A stretch of DNA of 64,000 nucleotides from Aureispira sp. CCB-E (lineage in GTDB: Bacteria > Bacteroidota > Bacteroidia > Chitinophagales > Saprospiraceae), in contig NZ_CP133671.1 of NCBI RefSeq assembly GCF_031326345.1, forward strand, positions 5,580,001 to 5,644,000, in the 5' to 3' direction. The position numbers and the translations under genes are program-made. Shown in pieces: positions 16,915-26,996 of the stretch. The stretch's first letter is position 1. Each line of letters starts with the position of its first letter. The notes beneath the pieces were generated by a model. That model saw only the letters and a list, made by a program, of their open reading frames with translations. It searched no databases and was not told the origin of the DNA.

Positions 16915-17392
16915 GTGTTTATTGATCGAGAAATAGGACATTTTCTCTTTTTTAACTTAACGTGGTAATGGAAAATCTTTCATGACTAAAATGAATTTTG
17001 TGTAGTGTGATAGTTTAATTATTCATGTAGAAAAGTGTTTACCTTTCATTCTATAAATTTACAAAAAATTAACGACTTTTTTCCTATACTTCATCATTTT
17101 TTTATTCAATACCAATGAATTAATAGATGTTATCCCTCGCCTTTTTTATCAAAAAAAATGACCACTTCTAACAATTTAATAAGAAGCAGCCATTTTTAAT
17201 TATGCTATTATAGTGTGGTTATGGATTAGTAGCTTGTTTCTGTTTAGCCTTATCATTGGTGGTTCTTCAAAGGCGCTACATTATAGATTGTCAATCAAAA
17301 CACTCATCAAGTCTAAAAAATAACAAATTGATTGTCAAACATTAAAAAGCTAAGCATAATCCATAAGTAAGTATTTAGTCTAAATTGTCTAT
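16915..17392. other. intergenic region, mostly featureless
   Basis: AT-rich stretch between the yqgE terminator and the stop of the convergent protease gene. An imperfect hairpin near 17155-17200 (aaatgaccacttct / agaagcagccattt, with mismatches, next to an A-run) could terminate the protease transcript on the minus strand. I see no gene. Confidence 0.4.
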
Positions 17393-18655
17393 CTATCGAA
17401 CAGCAATGGGATAAGATGCTCCACGGTTAGAAACCGATCCAGAGCTCCTTGGCAACGCATTGCGTACTTGCATAATACCTGCTACGTGTGGTGTTGCCAT
17501 AGATGTACCACTCAATGTTGCGTACCCTCCATTCAAATAAGTGGAATAAACACTACTACCTGTTGCAATAAAATCGCATGGTCCTCTTCCGTAATTGGAG
17601 AAGGAAGACCAGTTTCTAGAGCAAGTCATAGAAGCAACCGTCAATACATTTGGTGCATTAACACAAGCTGGTTGATAGTATTTTGCATGAGCACTACTAT
17701 TTCCTGCCGCAGAAGCAACGCGAGTGCCAGCATTACTCAAGCTATTTAAGATGGTTCTATAAGAAGAGCCTGTAGAACAACCATTTCCATAGTAGCCCCC
17801 CAAAGACATATTCACAACATCTCCTGCCAAGTCGTTGCTAGCCACATGGTTTAACCCACTAAGAATTCCACTAGTAGAACCACTTCCGCTACAACTAAAT
17901 ACTTTTACGGCAACAACAGGCGCGTTAGCAGCAACTCCCACAACACCGATAGAATTATTTCGAGCAGCAGCGGTTCCTGCTACATGTGTTCCGTGCCCAT
18001 TACAATCATTTGCAGTTCCTCCCGCAAATGTTGCCGAATAAGATGTTTGAACATTCAAATCAGGGTGGTCTAAATCAATACCAGTATCTACAATCCAAAT
18101 CCATCGAGCAGTTCCAGCATTCGCAGCTCCCCCTGCTCTAGTAATCCCACAAGGCGTTGTTTGTGCTCTTGCTCCGCTGTTGTCTATGCTCTCAATTTTA
18201 AAATCTGGCAAAGATTCTTCACGGTCATGTTCTAAAGAAGCTACCTTGTTATTTTTGGACAATTTTTCATACTCAGCTTCTGTCAATTGAATAGCAAACC
18301 CAGACATTACTGCCGTATAGTATGCCAGAACTTTGGTAGGATCAATTTCTTCGTCAATTAAAAAACGATTCAACTGATCAATGACTATCGTTGATTTTTC
18401 CTTCATAAATTGGCTTTTAGCAGCTCTATCTGTAAAAGGTCCATTGGCATAAGATATTGCTGGCGCAACAGCTGCATCTTTCAAAATAACAATGTATTGA
18501 TTAGGTATTATTTTTCCCTCATTACTAACAGGCGTAACTACTTCTTCTGCTGCTACGTTTTGGACTTGTTGAGGTGCATCTTTGTTACAAGAAAAAAGTA
18601 ATAATGGTAAAACTGCGAGAATAGTAAAAAGCTTTACTAATGTAATCCCTTTCAT
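17393..18655 (-). CDS. proteinase K-like subtilisin (S8) lipoprotein
   Basis: 420 residues. A lipoprotein signal ends in LLLFSC (Cys23). An I9 inhibitor propeptide follows at about 50-145 (NQYIVILKD ... VASLEHD). The catalytic domain at about 165-400 carries Asp190 (VDTGID), His221 (GHGTHVAG), Asn319 (AAGNS) and Ser385 (SGTSMATPH). Several cysteines suggest disulfides, as in proteinase K. It should mature by autolysis and act outside the cytoplasm, perhaps released from the surface. There is no T9SS sorting domain. Confidence 0.92.
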   Translation of the reverse strand: MKGITLVKLFTILAVLPLLLFSCNKDAPQQVQNVAAEEVVTPVSNEGKIIPNQYIVILKDAAVAPAISYANGPFTDRAAKSQFMKEKSTIVIDQLNRFLIDEEIDPTKVLAYYTAVMSGFAIQLTEAEYEKLSKNNKVASLEHDREESLPDFKIESIDNSGARAQTTPCGITRAGGAANAGTARWIWIVDTGIDLDHPDLNVQTSYSATFAGGTANDCNGHGTHVAGTAAARNNSIGVVGVAANAPVVAVKVFSCSGSGSTSGILSGLNHVASNDLAGDVVNMSLGGYYGNGCSTGSSYRTILNSLSNAGTRVASAAGNSSAHAKYYQPACVNAPNVLTVASMTCSRNWSSFSNYGRGPCDFIATGSSVYSTYLNGGYATLSGTSMATPHVAGIMQVRNALPRSSGSVSNRGASYPIAVR

Positions 18656-19412
18656 AATAGTGTGTGTTAAATGTGTTATTAAAATAAATTAGGTTAATGG
18701 TGTTCTTAGACTAAACACTTACAATTTATAGATAGATAAATAGTTAATTCATTATAATAGGACGTCAATAGCCTGCTTTAATTCTAGTGAATTAAAGGGT
18801 ATTGATTAAAATACAAACCAATAAAAGGGGCACACCTAAGGCTATATTACAACTCTTGTATAGAAATTGTAACAGCTCTAATGTGATTTTTCAATAAAGC
18901 GAATGGATAAAAAATAGTATCCTACTCTGCCAAACCCAGAGGATAATTACTCAAAACTTAATTAGTTAATTTTTAGGTACTTTAGGACATAAAATTTCTT
19001 ATCAAAAAAGCCGTTCACGACATTTTTAGATTGTCTAAAAGTGACCGTTTTCATTTCGGTAACAATTGTGTGCTAAAAATTCAACTTACATTGAAAATAC
19101 TCTTTAAAGAGGAAAAAGAGTTTGATAGTATTTATAAAATCAGTACAGTATTACTTTTTTATAGACAGTCGATTATTCTGCTTTCAAAAAGTATTGGTAT
19201 TTTTTATTCTTGTGTTTTTATTTTTTTCACAATATATGTATTTAAAAAATAAAATACTAGTTTTTTATTTGTTTTGTTTTTAAAAATTTAAAATTTTATG
19301 ATAAATACTTCTTATAACATGAATAATAAGCTATAGAAATAGTTGATTGTATTACAAGTCTCGTTTCCAAAGAGTAATGCCCTTTTTGAGGAGATGAATT
19401 TGACAAAATAAA
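18656..19412. other. long intergenic region with an orphan hairpin
   Basis: About 760 bp with no convincing gene. A TTG-initiated 73-residue reading at 19031 is hydrophobic and AT-driven, so I reject it. At 19011-19047 there is an interrupted hairpin (ccgttcac-bulge-ttttaga / tctaaaagtgaccg) followed by TTTT, resembling a terminator on the plus strand without an obvious upstream gene. A small RNA is possible but unproven. Confidence 0.35.
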
Positions 19413-19432
19413 AAACAGCCCTAAGGCTGTTT
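19413..19432 (-). terminator. hairpin terminator of the TIGR03032 gene
   Basis: Perfect 8-bp stem aaacagcc/ggctgttt with a 4-nt loop, flanked by an A-run on the left that reads as a T-run on the minus strand. It lies 53 bp beyond the stop of the minus-strand TIGR03032 gene. Confidence 0.75.
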
Positions 19433-19485
19433 CGATTTTCATTGGCATACTTTTATTGACCATTTCAGAATCTTCCCCTCAACGC

Positions 19486-20571
19486 TTATTTTTGGGGAGG
19501 TGTTGACTTAGACCAATAAGTTGTATCGGGCAACATTAAGGCTCTTTGGTGTGCGTCAGTATAAGTATTGATAATATTCGGACGACTTGCATTCGGCAAA
19601 ATTTGCACATCGTAAATTTCATCAACACTAGACAACCAATTTAAGTTTGCTACTACCTTTCCCGAAGGCAAATGAACAACTTTAATTCCTGCCGCATCAG
19701 ATTCCTTTGAAATTTTCAAGTGCTTAAAAGTAGAAGATTTTTTTCGCAGTTTAGAGGTTCCTATAAATAGATATTCTCCATATTTAGTCATCCCTCGAAC
19801 AAAGCCTGGCACTTGAGTCACTACATCATATTTTCCAGTTGCGGGGTCTACACAAACCAACTGCTCCTTTGCTGATAATAAAACATAAAGTTTTCCATCG
19901 TATAAGCGGGGCGCATGTGGCATTGCCAAACCGCTCGCAATAATTTCATTGCTGGCCACATCCATCAAAACTCCACCACCAATAATATTATCTCGCCAAC
20001 TCTGAAGTGTATTTCCCGTACCTAGGGCAGAAATGTAGATAGGTTCTCCATCTTGCATTGCTAAGCCATTTAAATGACAGCGATCTTCTGAAGCTAATTT
20101 ATCAATGAAATGAGGCTTCCAGACAGGACGAAAGCTATAATCCGAGTCTATCTTACAAAGACAAGAGAACGAAGTATTCACCCCCCACAAAGCATCCTTT
20201 CCATAATGCAAATCATGCATATCCAAATGCCCTGTATAGTACGTTGCTCTAGGCAAGTACAACGCATCATATGTATTTGGTTTGGCGGGATATGTCTCTG
20301 CTAGTCGCTTTGAATTCGCCAAAATAATCACCTCATTTTCAGTAGCTATTGCCATTTTATTGTCCTTTACGGCTATCCCCATTGCACGTTTAAACGTTCG
20401 AGGCAACTGCACCAATTGATTGCGATTCGTAGCACTAACTAAGACTACTTTTCCTGCTTGATAAGTACTTACTACGATGGTGCAGTTGAGTTGCATCAAT
20501 AGCTCTGGCAAATTAGGACTGTGTGTACAAGCAAAAGGTGGTAATGTATTGGTGTTTATATTTTGATTCAT
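19486..20571 (-). CDS. TIGR03032 family (DUF4915) beta-propeller-like protein
   Basis: 361 residues without a signal peptide. Phrases that mark this family are present: CTHSPNLPELL at about 15-25, HDLHYGKDALWGVNTSFSCL at about 128-147, and EDRCHLNGLAMQDG at about 168-181. The repeating beta pattern suggests a propeller. Members are found near secretion and surface-protein genes in some bacteria, but no biochemical function is established. It is a single-gene unit with its own terminator. Confidence 0.82.
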   Translation of the reverse strand: MNQNINTNTLPPFACTHSPNLPELLMQLNCTIVVSTYQAGKVVLVSATNRNQLVQLPRTFKRAMGIAVKDNKMAIATENEVIILANSKRLAETYPAKPNTYDALYLPRATYYTGHLDMHDLHYGKDALWGVNTSFSCLCKIDSDYSFRPVWKPHFIDKLASEDRCHLNGLAMQDGEPIYISALGTGNTLQSWRDNIIGGGVLMDVASNEIIASGLAMPHAPRLYDGKLYVLLSAKEQLVCVDPATGKYDVVTQVPGFVRGMTKYGEYLFIGTSKLRKKSSTFKHLKISKESDAAGIKVVHLPSGKVVANLNWLSSVDEIYDVQILPNASRPNIINTYTDAHQRALMLPDTTYWSKSTPPQK

Positions 20572-20669
20572 TCTAGTTTAATGCTTATTTTGCTAATACT
20601 GCATAAGTTTCAATTATTAATACCCTATTGATTTCCAATAGAATAACAAACTATCGTATACGCAATATA

Positions 20670-21686
20670 TTATTTTAATAATTTATCTTCTTTGTATTGA
20701 TAAGTACCTTTTAAGTCACCATTTTCTTTATAATAAGAGCAAGTGCCATTTTTCTTATCCTTTAGAAAGTACTCTTCGCTCAATACCTTGCCATTCTCAT
20801 AATAACTTGTCCAAGTTTTTTCTTTCAGTCCATCTATCAAATAGCCTTTTGACCTTAGTTTTCCAGTAGGATAGTAAAAAATAACCTCTCCTGTTTCTAT
20901 ACCTTTTTCATAGGTCTTGGACATTTTTAACGTTCCAAATTCGTAATAAGAACTCCAAACGCCATCTTTTAAGCCATCTTTATAATTTTGTACTGCCTCC
21001 AAAGCTCCATTGGCATAATACAACTTCCACGTTTTATCTTTTCGATTTTCTTCTATATCAATTTCTTCAACAATCCAATAATAGGATTTATCTTTCAAAT
21101 CTTTATTCAAATCAGGGCTAACAGCAACATCTGCAACGGCTCGAAAAAATCGACTGGCTTGTAAAGTTCCATTTTTATAAAAAACAGAACAAGCACCAGA
21201 TAATTGTCCTCTCGAATAATTTTCGGTTGTTCTTAATTGCCCATGCCCAAAGTAAGTTTTCCAAGAACCATGCTTTACCCCTTGCTCAAAACTACCTTCT
21301 TTCCCCAGTTGTCCATGCTCGTGATAATACTTCCAAGTACCTTCTTGCGCATCATTTATAAATTTTCCTTCAGAAAGCAGTTTTCCACTTTCATAATAAT
21401 ATTTAAAATCACCTTCTCGCTGCCCATTCGACCAATACCCTTCCAACTCTACTTCCTTGTTATCATAATAAAATAACCATTTGCCATCAGGCTCATTATG
21501 CTTATAATTTCCCTTGCCACTAATTTCTCCATTCGGATGATAAAATGTCCATACCCCTTCACGCTGATTATCAATAACCTTTCCCTCTTCTTTAAGTTGT
21601 CCATTATCATGATAAGCCTGCTCTATTTCTTGCCCAAGACTTAACAAAGAATAAAACATCAGTATAACTAAAAGCAATCCATTCAT
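20670..21686 (-). CDS. YwqK-type MORN-variant repeat protein, secreted
   Basis: 338 residues: a signal peptide (ending SLGQE) and then about twelve copies of a 23-residue MORN_2 repeat, each with the core Y-Y-x-N-G-x-L followed by G-x-W-x-x-Y (YHDNGQL, YHPNGEI, YYESGKL, YYENGKV and others). Annotation pipelines call this the YwqK family antitoxin, but in Bacteroidota such proteins are usually secreted and no toxin is adjacent. The ATG is 8 bp after the stop of the NhaC gene, so the two are translationally close and probably cotranscribed. Confidence 0.88.
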   Translation of the reverse strand: MNGLLLVILMFYSLLSLGQEIEQAYHDNGQLKEEGKVIDNQREGVWTFYHPNGEISGKGNYKHNEPDGKWLFYYDNKEVELEGYWSNGQREGDFKYYYESGKLLSEGKFINDAQEGTWKYYHEHGQLGKEGSFEQGVKHGSWKTYFGHGQLRTTENYSRGQLSGACSVFYKNGTLQASRFFRAVADVAVSPDLNKDLKDKSYYWIVEEIDIEENRKDKTWKLYYANGALEAVQNYKDGLKDGVWSSYYEFGTLKMSKTYEKGIETGEVIFYYPTGKLRSKGYLIDGLKEKTWTSYYENGKVLSEEYFLKDKKNGTCSYYKENGDLKGTYQYKEDKLLK

Positions 21687-21694
21687 TGTAATCG

Positions 21695-23929
21695 TTATTT
21701 TTCTGCCATTGTTTCTAAATTGGAACTAGGGACTTCTTTCCCAAATAGCATGACAGCTCCAAACATCAAGGCTATTCCAACAACAAAGCTGATGATAAAA
21801 GGAATACCAAATGCCGTAGAAACATAGGTCATTGTAATACTAATACTTCCTACTGTCAACGCATAAGGAAGTTGCGTTTTGACGTGATCTATATGGTTAC
21901 AATTCGATGCCAGCGAGCTAAGGATGGTTGTATCCGAAATAGGAGAACAATGGTCGCCCAATACAGAAGCAGCTAAAACCACTGCAATGACATTATACAG
22001 CAACTCCATTGCCGTTTCTAGTGGCAAACCTGCGTTTTGGCTGATACTCCAACAAAGAGGAATAGCGATTGGGTATAAAATAGCCATGGTACTCCAACTT
22101 GACCCTGTTGAAAAAGCGATGACAGCAGCCAAAATAAACACAACAACAGGAACCATATAAGGACTCAAACTATCTCCCAAGGTAGTCGTTAAAAATTCTG
22201 CGGTAGATAACTCTTCTGTTGTCGTTGCCAAAGCCCATGCTAAAATCAAAATCAACAAGGCTGGCATCATTGTTTTGAACCCAGCGACAACCGTTTCAAT
22301 AGCGTCCGAAAGTTTCATAATACCCTGAGCTACTGTCAAAATCAATGCTAAGACAATAGCCGACATAGACGCCCAAAGCAATGCGGCATAAGAGTCAGAG
22401 TTTCCTATTAAGATACCCATTTTTCGAACAAAACCTGCCTCTCCTGAAGATTCCAGCAGTTGCATTTTTGACCAAACTTCCCCCCATCCATTGTGCGCTA
22501 CCTGTACTCCATTTTCTACTAATGCACTATACGAAGCCTGCATCCCTGTATCAATCAACCCCATCAAAGTTCCGAACACGACCATTAAAATTGGTAAGAA
22601 TCCGTTTATCCAACGATGTGGCGCTCCTTCCACAGGTTCTAACTCTTCCATATCATCGTCACTTAATGCTTCTCCCTCAGTATCAAACACACGACCAGTT
22701 GTTCTTGCGCGGCACTCCGCTTTATACATTCCTCCATAATCTCTTCCTGTAAAAATAATGATTAGAATAAAAATCAATGTAAAGAACGAATAAAACGAAT
22801 AAGGCAACGAACTCAAAAACATAGAGTACGCAGATGGAGGATTCTCCAAGCCAGACAACAAGGGCATTGCATCACTGATATAGTTCAACTCTGCTCCAAT
22901 CCAAGTGGTTATAAAAGCAACCGCAGATATAGGTGCGGCAGTACTATCGACAATATAAGCTAATTTTTCTCTCGATATTTTGTATTTGTCGGTCAATGGA
23001 CGAATCGTATTTCCGACAATTAAACTATTGGCATAATCGTCGAAAAAGATAGCAACTCCCAACAACCAAGCAACAAATTGAGTGCTTTTAGGGCCTTTCG
23101 CCAAAGGTGCCAGCTTTTTTACCACACCTGCCATTCCTCCATTTCTAGAAATAATAGCAACCACTCCTCCTATCATAATTGAAAATACAATGACGGACAA
23201 ATGGCTCGAATTATTCAAGGCTCCAATAATATAATGGTCAATAACACTAAAGAAGCTTTTAAGCAAACCATAGGGTGTTAGTTGCATCCCTCCAATGACC
23301 CAAGCTCCTGCCAAAATCCCCATAAATAAAGCCAATAATACTTGACGGAAAATCAAAGCTAAAAAGATGGCTACTAGTGGCGGTATAATTGACCACCACA
23401 AAGGAATGGCTTGAATACGCAAGCCTCCATTTTTATATTTTTGCACGTGCACTAACTGTGTGTGCTGGTTGTCTAGACAAATAATTTCGTCTTCTTTGGG
23501 ATGAGTTAATGGATCACAATCTGCACAATTTTTAACTTTACAAGCTCTGTATTTTGAGCGTACAGATACTAATTCTCCTGCATAGGAAGCCTCATAATCC
23601 AAATGAGCAACGCCCTTTTCAAATAGAACAACTTTTGTCGACCCACCGAGTTCTATTGTTGAGGCAAACTGATTCGGAATGGTTGACTGTCGGTAAACGT
23701 TCTTAGCTATAATGGTTAACTGATTGGCTTCAAACTGTAAATCAAAATCCAAAAGCCCTAAGGTATCTATAACAGGTCGTGTTGGTTCGGGATCAGCTTG
23801 AACAATTGAATTGCTATCAACGTTGTTTAAAGTATCTACTTGCTGAACAGTATTGCTATCGGTTGGATTTTGAGCAAAGATGGCAGTTATACTCAAAATA
23901 ATGAACAAAAAAGTAACTATAAGTCTCAT
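21695..23929 (-). CDS. NhaC-family Na+/H+ antiporter with an N-terminal extracytoplasmic domain
   Basis: 744 residues, well above the roughly 450-550 usual for NhaC. Residues 1-19 are a signal peptide. Residues about 20-175 form a beta-rich domain with a cysteine cluster (CKVKNCADCDP near 130-140). From about 178 on there are some 12 membrane helices with the NhaC hallmark FFDDYANSLIVGN-x-x-R-P-L-T-D and a later S-S-W-S-T-M-A-I-L-Y-P block. Two polar loops (near 400-440 and 465-515) also extend it. It should exchange Na+ for H+ or a related substrate. The extra domain has no known counterpart to me. Confidence 0.88.
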   Translation of the reverse strand: MRLIVTFLFIILSITAIFAQNPTDSNTVQQVDTLNNVDSNSIVQADPEPTRPVIDTLGLLDFDLQFEANQLTIIAKNVYRQSTIPNQFASTIELGGSTKVVLFEKGVAHLDYEASYAGELVSVRSKYRACKVKNCADCDPLTHPKEDEIICLDNQHTQLVHVQKYKNGGLRIQAIPLWWSIIPPLVAIFLALIFRQVLLALFMGILAGAWVIGGMQLTPYGLLKSFFSVIDHYIIGALNNSSHLSVIVFSIMIGGVVAIISRNGGMAGVVKKLAPLAKGPKSTQFVAWLLGVAIFFDDYANSLIVGNTIRPLTDKYKISREKLAYIVDSTAAPISAVAFITTWIGAELNYISDAMPLLSGLENPPSAYSMFLSSLPYSFYSFFTLIFILIIIFTGRDYGGMYKAECRARTTGRVFDTEGEALSDDDMEELEPVEGAPHRWINGFLPILMVVFGTLMGLIDTGMQASYSALVENGVQVAHNGWGEVWSKMQLLESSGEAGFVRKMGILIGNSDSYAALLWASMSAIVLALILTVAQGIMKLSDAIETVVAGFKTMMPALLILILAWALATTTEELSTAEFLTTTLGDSLSPYMVPVVVFILAAVIAFSTGSSWSTMAILYPIAIPLCWSISQNAGLPLETAMELLYNVIAVVLAASVLGDHCSPISDTTILSSLASNCNHIDHVKTQLPYALTVGSISITMTYVSTAFGIPFIISFVVGIALMFGAVMLFGKEVPSSNLETMAEK

Positions 23930-24406
23930 TGTGCGTTTTTACTTAAAAGAGAAGTATGAAGTTCTATCAATTTAACATGTGAGTAGAAGTATAAAAGTTA
24001 ATATTGGACTACTTCATGTTAAAATTGTGTAATAAAGGTAATATTTTTTTGAAAACAGATGAAGTTAGTTCTATCCTAAATTAGAATCATCTATTTATTT
24101 GCGCTTATTGCACCCCAACAAAAGCATACAGCACAAAGAATTAAAGGCAACCAAAACCAATTCAGCCCAAACGACTGGTTAAACACTCTTAGTAAGAACT
24201 GTTTAGCCTATACCAAGAGTAAATCAATAAACAATAGCATATTGAACCTTTACGATTCGCTTGATATAATCATTAATATAAGGCTCAAAATTTTGCAATT
24301 TGCCTGATTCGCTCTATTTTTCTAGGGATATGCTTTTCGTAGAAGCAATCTCCCCCATTCAACACAGAGCAATTTACCTGTGGATGTTAAACTAAATTAA
24401 TTTATT
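23930..24406. other. divergent intergenic region
   Basis: 477 bp between divergently transcribed genes, so it should hold promoters for both. One hairpin is visible near 24177-24210 (ggttaaaca / tgtttagcc with an interrupted stem). I see no ORF, RNA gene or operator that I can name. Confidence 0.4.
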
Positions 24407-25009
24407 ATGATAAGATACCTATTAATATTATCTACCGTTTTATTGATTGTAAGTTGTAAAAAGAAATATAGTTCTTCGGATACAACGGATGCTACAGATT
24501 CGACGCAAGTTGATTCTAACACCTTGGTTTCGGATGTCAACTGGGGTGATGAGGAGGAAGCTATTTATGTTGAAGAAGAACCCGAAAAGAAAAAGCGCAC
24601 TCATCGTTCTTCCTCTAACCGTAACCATCGTAGTGGTGGTGGAGGTGGCACTGCCGACACAGATGTTGATGTGATTAAATACAAAAACCATACTCGAGAT
24701 GGGGATCGTCCTAGTGATTTTGCAACAGCCATTATCTATCCTGCTATTCGTATGGTTTATAGCGACAACTTTGCAAAACCCAAGGCTACTGTTTTGAATG
24801 CTCAAAAAGATGGAGAGCGTCATACGATTGACTTGGCCATCACATGGAAAGATCATTGGACTCCTAAATATAAAATCGAAGGCACTTTAGAAGTTAATAC
24901 AGATGGTAGCGATGCCAAATTTACGATCACCAATAAAAACACCGAAGCCGAAGTGCTTGAACTTACCGAAGATAATTTTCAAACGGAAATCACACTACCT
25001 TCGTTATAA
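24407..25009 (+). CDS. lipoprotein with charged linker, unknown function
   Basis: 200 residues: a lipoprotein signal ending LLIVSC (Cys near 17), an acidic Ser/Thr/Asp-rich segment, a basic R/H/S linker and a short poly-Gly run near 75-85. A compact beta-rich domain fills residues about 95-200. No family is recognised. It probably sits in the outer membrane with the C-terminal domain held away by the linker. It is monocistronic, with a terminator just after it. Confidence 0.7.
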   Translation: MIRYLLILSTVLLIVSCKKKYSSSDTTDATDSTQVDSNTLVSDVNWGDEEEAIYVEEEPEKKKRTHRSSSNRNHRSGGGGGTADTDVDVIKYKNHTRDGDRPSDFATAIIYPAIRMVYSDNFAKPKATVLNAQKDGERHTIDLAITWKDHWTPKYKIEGTLEVNTDGSDAKFTITNKNTEAEVLELTEDNFQTEITLPSL

Positions 25010-25041
25010 TCTGATAAAATACCCCCACTTATACTTCCCAG

Positions 25042-25085
25042 CCTGTCCGTTTTAACCATTCTTTTATATGGTTAAAATAGACAGG
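25042..25085 (+). terminator. hairpin terminator
   Basis: Long, slightly imperfect stem (cctgtc...gttttaaccat / atggttaaaat...gacagg) with an 8-nt loop and a following T-rich stretch, 33 bp after the stop of the lipoprotein gene. Confidence 0.8.
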
Positions 25086-25193
25086 TTGTTTTATTTTGAT
25101 TTGGAATCATTTTTGGTTTTTGCTTAACTTTATTTAGAAGTCATACACGTTTCAGTTGCGTCAACTACAAAACATAATATATACAATCTAACT

Positions 25194-26708
25194 ATGAAAT
25201 TACAAGTACCTTATTTACCTTTTATTACAAAATCATTCTTTTCTCTACCTTTTATTGTAGTCTATTTATTACTACTTTTCACTAATTTTAGTCATGCTCA
25301 AGATCAAAAAATACTAAAAGGAAAACAAATATCAGGAACAACCATTAATGACGAGCAATTAACATTTTTGATGAGCCATCAGGAAGCTCTCAAAGAATTT
25401 GAAAAGCCTGCTTCTTTGAGTATGATGGAAATTCCAGTTAAAGTACATATTGTCAAAAGTACGACCTCCAATTCTGCCAGTATCGAAGAGATTAAAGAAG
25501 CCTTTGCCAAACTCAACAAATACTTTGTGCAAATTTATGTCCAATTTGTTCCATTGGGTGACTTTAACTATATCTCAAATGACAAGTATTTTGACTTTAA
25601 CAAGGAAGATGAAAATGCTCTTTGTGGCAGTAACGATTCTAAAAATGTCATCAACTTGTATATTGTTGGAAGTATTTCAGACGGTCCCCTAAAATTCTGT
25701 GGTTATACATATTATCCTGAGGATTTAGAAAAAAATACGGATCGTATATTCCTAGCCAACGAATGTTTATCAGATGGTGTTTCGCTCGCTCGTCAAATGG
25801 GACACTATTTTACATTGTTCTCTACTTCTGGACTCAATGTATCTGAAACGCAAGAGTGGGTGAATGGCGAAAACTGTGCAACCGAAGGGGACTTGATTTG
25901 CGACACGCCAGCTGATCCTGGTTTGGAATTAAGTTCTGTTGATGATCGTTGTGGGTATATTGGAAAAAAACAAGATCAATCGGGCAGAAAACGTTTTTAT
26001 AAGCCAGATACCAAAAACTTAATGTCTGATAATCCTCGTTTGTATTGCTGCGATCATTTTACAGAGCAACAATATCAAAAAATGCTTTACGCTGCCATCA
26101 ATCTAAGAAATTACTTAACCTTTCCTAAAAGTCAATACTCCAAACGTCAATTAAAAGTTTTAGCAGCCGAAAAAGGTTTGAGTGGGCAAGTTTCGGTCTT
26201 TATGCAAGGAACTGAAATGCCTGTGGTTCGCAATGGGAATATGTATATCAACGAAAAAGAACTTTATCCAACCAATACCACCTACAACATTGCTGTTGTC
26301 AACAATCAAAAAGGCTATATTTATGTCATTGAAGGCGATGCAGAAAGAGGCATTTATTTGCAATACCCCAAAAAAGGAGACAAAGTATTTTTTAAAGGAG
26401 AAACAACAGCTGAATTTATTGTTCCCTCTAATTTAGAACGTCTAAAAGTAGACGAACTAAAAGGTAAGGACGGAAAAAATCATATTGTTGTTTTATTCTC
26501 AAAAAAGCAATTAAGAATCGAGCAGCTTATTGATGAAATGAATAGCATAGAGGAGTATTTGGATGTCGTTCAACGAATATATACCGTTATTGGAACGGAT
26601 TTGATTCCTTCTAAAAACTTAGTCTATCAAAAAAATGGCATCCAAGTTCAAGGAATTGCAACCGATCAACAAATCATGCCTGTTATCATTGAATACAAAC
26701 AACCATAA
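25194..26708 (+). CDS. secreted M43-like (pappalysin/cytophagalysin) protein with lost zinc motif
   Basis: 504 residues with a signal peptide (cleavage near A35). Residues about 80-310 follow the M43B metalloprotease pattern, including N-C-A-T-E-G-D-L-I-C-D-T-P-A-D-P at 227-241, a C-G-Y-x-G block and a Met-turn-like N-L-M-S near 275-278. The expected zinc site HExxHxxGxxH is instead R200-Q201-M-G-H204-Y-F-T207-L-F-S210. Two of three zinc ligands and the catalytic Glu are therefore missing. It should be proteolytically dead. The C-terminal 190 residues are not recognised. Possible roles are binding, decoy or inhibitor. Confidence 0.8.
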   Translation: MKLQVPYLPFITKSFFSLPFIVVYLLLLFTNFSHAQDQKILKGKQISGTTINDEQLTFLMSHQEALKEFEKPASLSMMEIPVKVHIVKSTTSNSASIEEIKEAFAKLNKYFVQIYVQFVPLGDFNYISNDKYFDFNKEDENALCGSNDSKNVINLYIVGSISDGPLKFCGYTYYPEDLEKNTDRIFLANECLSDGVSLARQMGHYFTLFSTSGLNVSETQEWVNGENCATEGDLICDTPADPGLELSSVDDRCGYIGKKQDQSGRKRFYKPDTKNLMSDNPRLYCCDHFTEQQYQKMLYAAINLRNYLTFPKSQYSKRQLKVLAAEKGLSGQVSVFMQGTEMPVVRNGNMYINEKELYPTNTTYNIAVVNNQKGYIYVIEGDAERGIYLQYPKKGDKVFFKGETTAEFIVPSNLERLKVDELKGKDGKNHIVVLFSKKQLRIEQLIDEMNSIEEYLDVVQRIYTVIGTDLIPSKNLVYQKNGIQVQGIATDQQIMPVIIEYKQP

Positions 26709-26996
26709 GTTTGCTACAAAAATTGTGAGCTCACCCCAAAAACACCTAAAACCCTAATTTACAACACCTTAAAACAAAAACAATTTCTTAAACTAACAAA
26801 AAGCGACGCGATTCAGGCTAATATAAATTACTTGTTTTTTGAATTTGAAATCCAATAGAATAGTTTTTGTTTCTTTAGTAGGCATCTATCATTTTGTGTC
26901 CTTTGATAACATACTTCATGATTTTTATTTAACAGCCAAAGGACTTTATTTCTTAACAACTTTGGATTTGAACATCCTTTACAAAGCGTTAATTCA

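Noticed and set aside
19031-19252. Possible 73-residue membrane peptide in the long gap
   Set aside because: It begins at TTG within a hairpin, has AT-driven composition and ends in a T-rich stretch. No promoter or neighbour supports it.
20670-21686. YwqK as an antitoxin of a toxin-antitoxin pair
   Set aside because: The product has a signal peptide, the adjacent gene is an antiporter, and no toxin is present.
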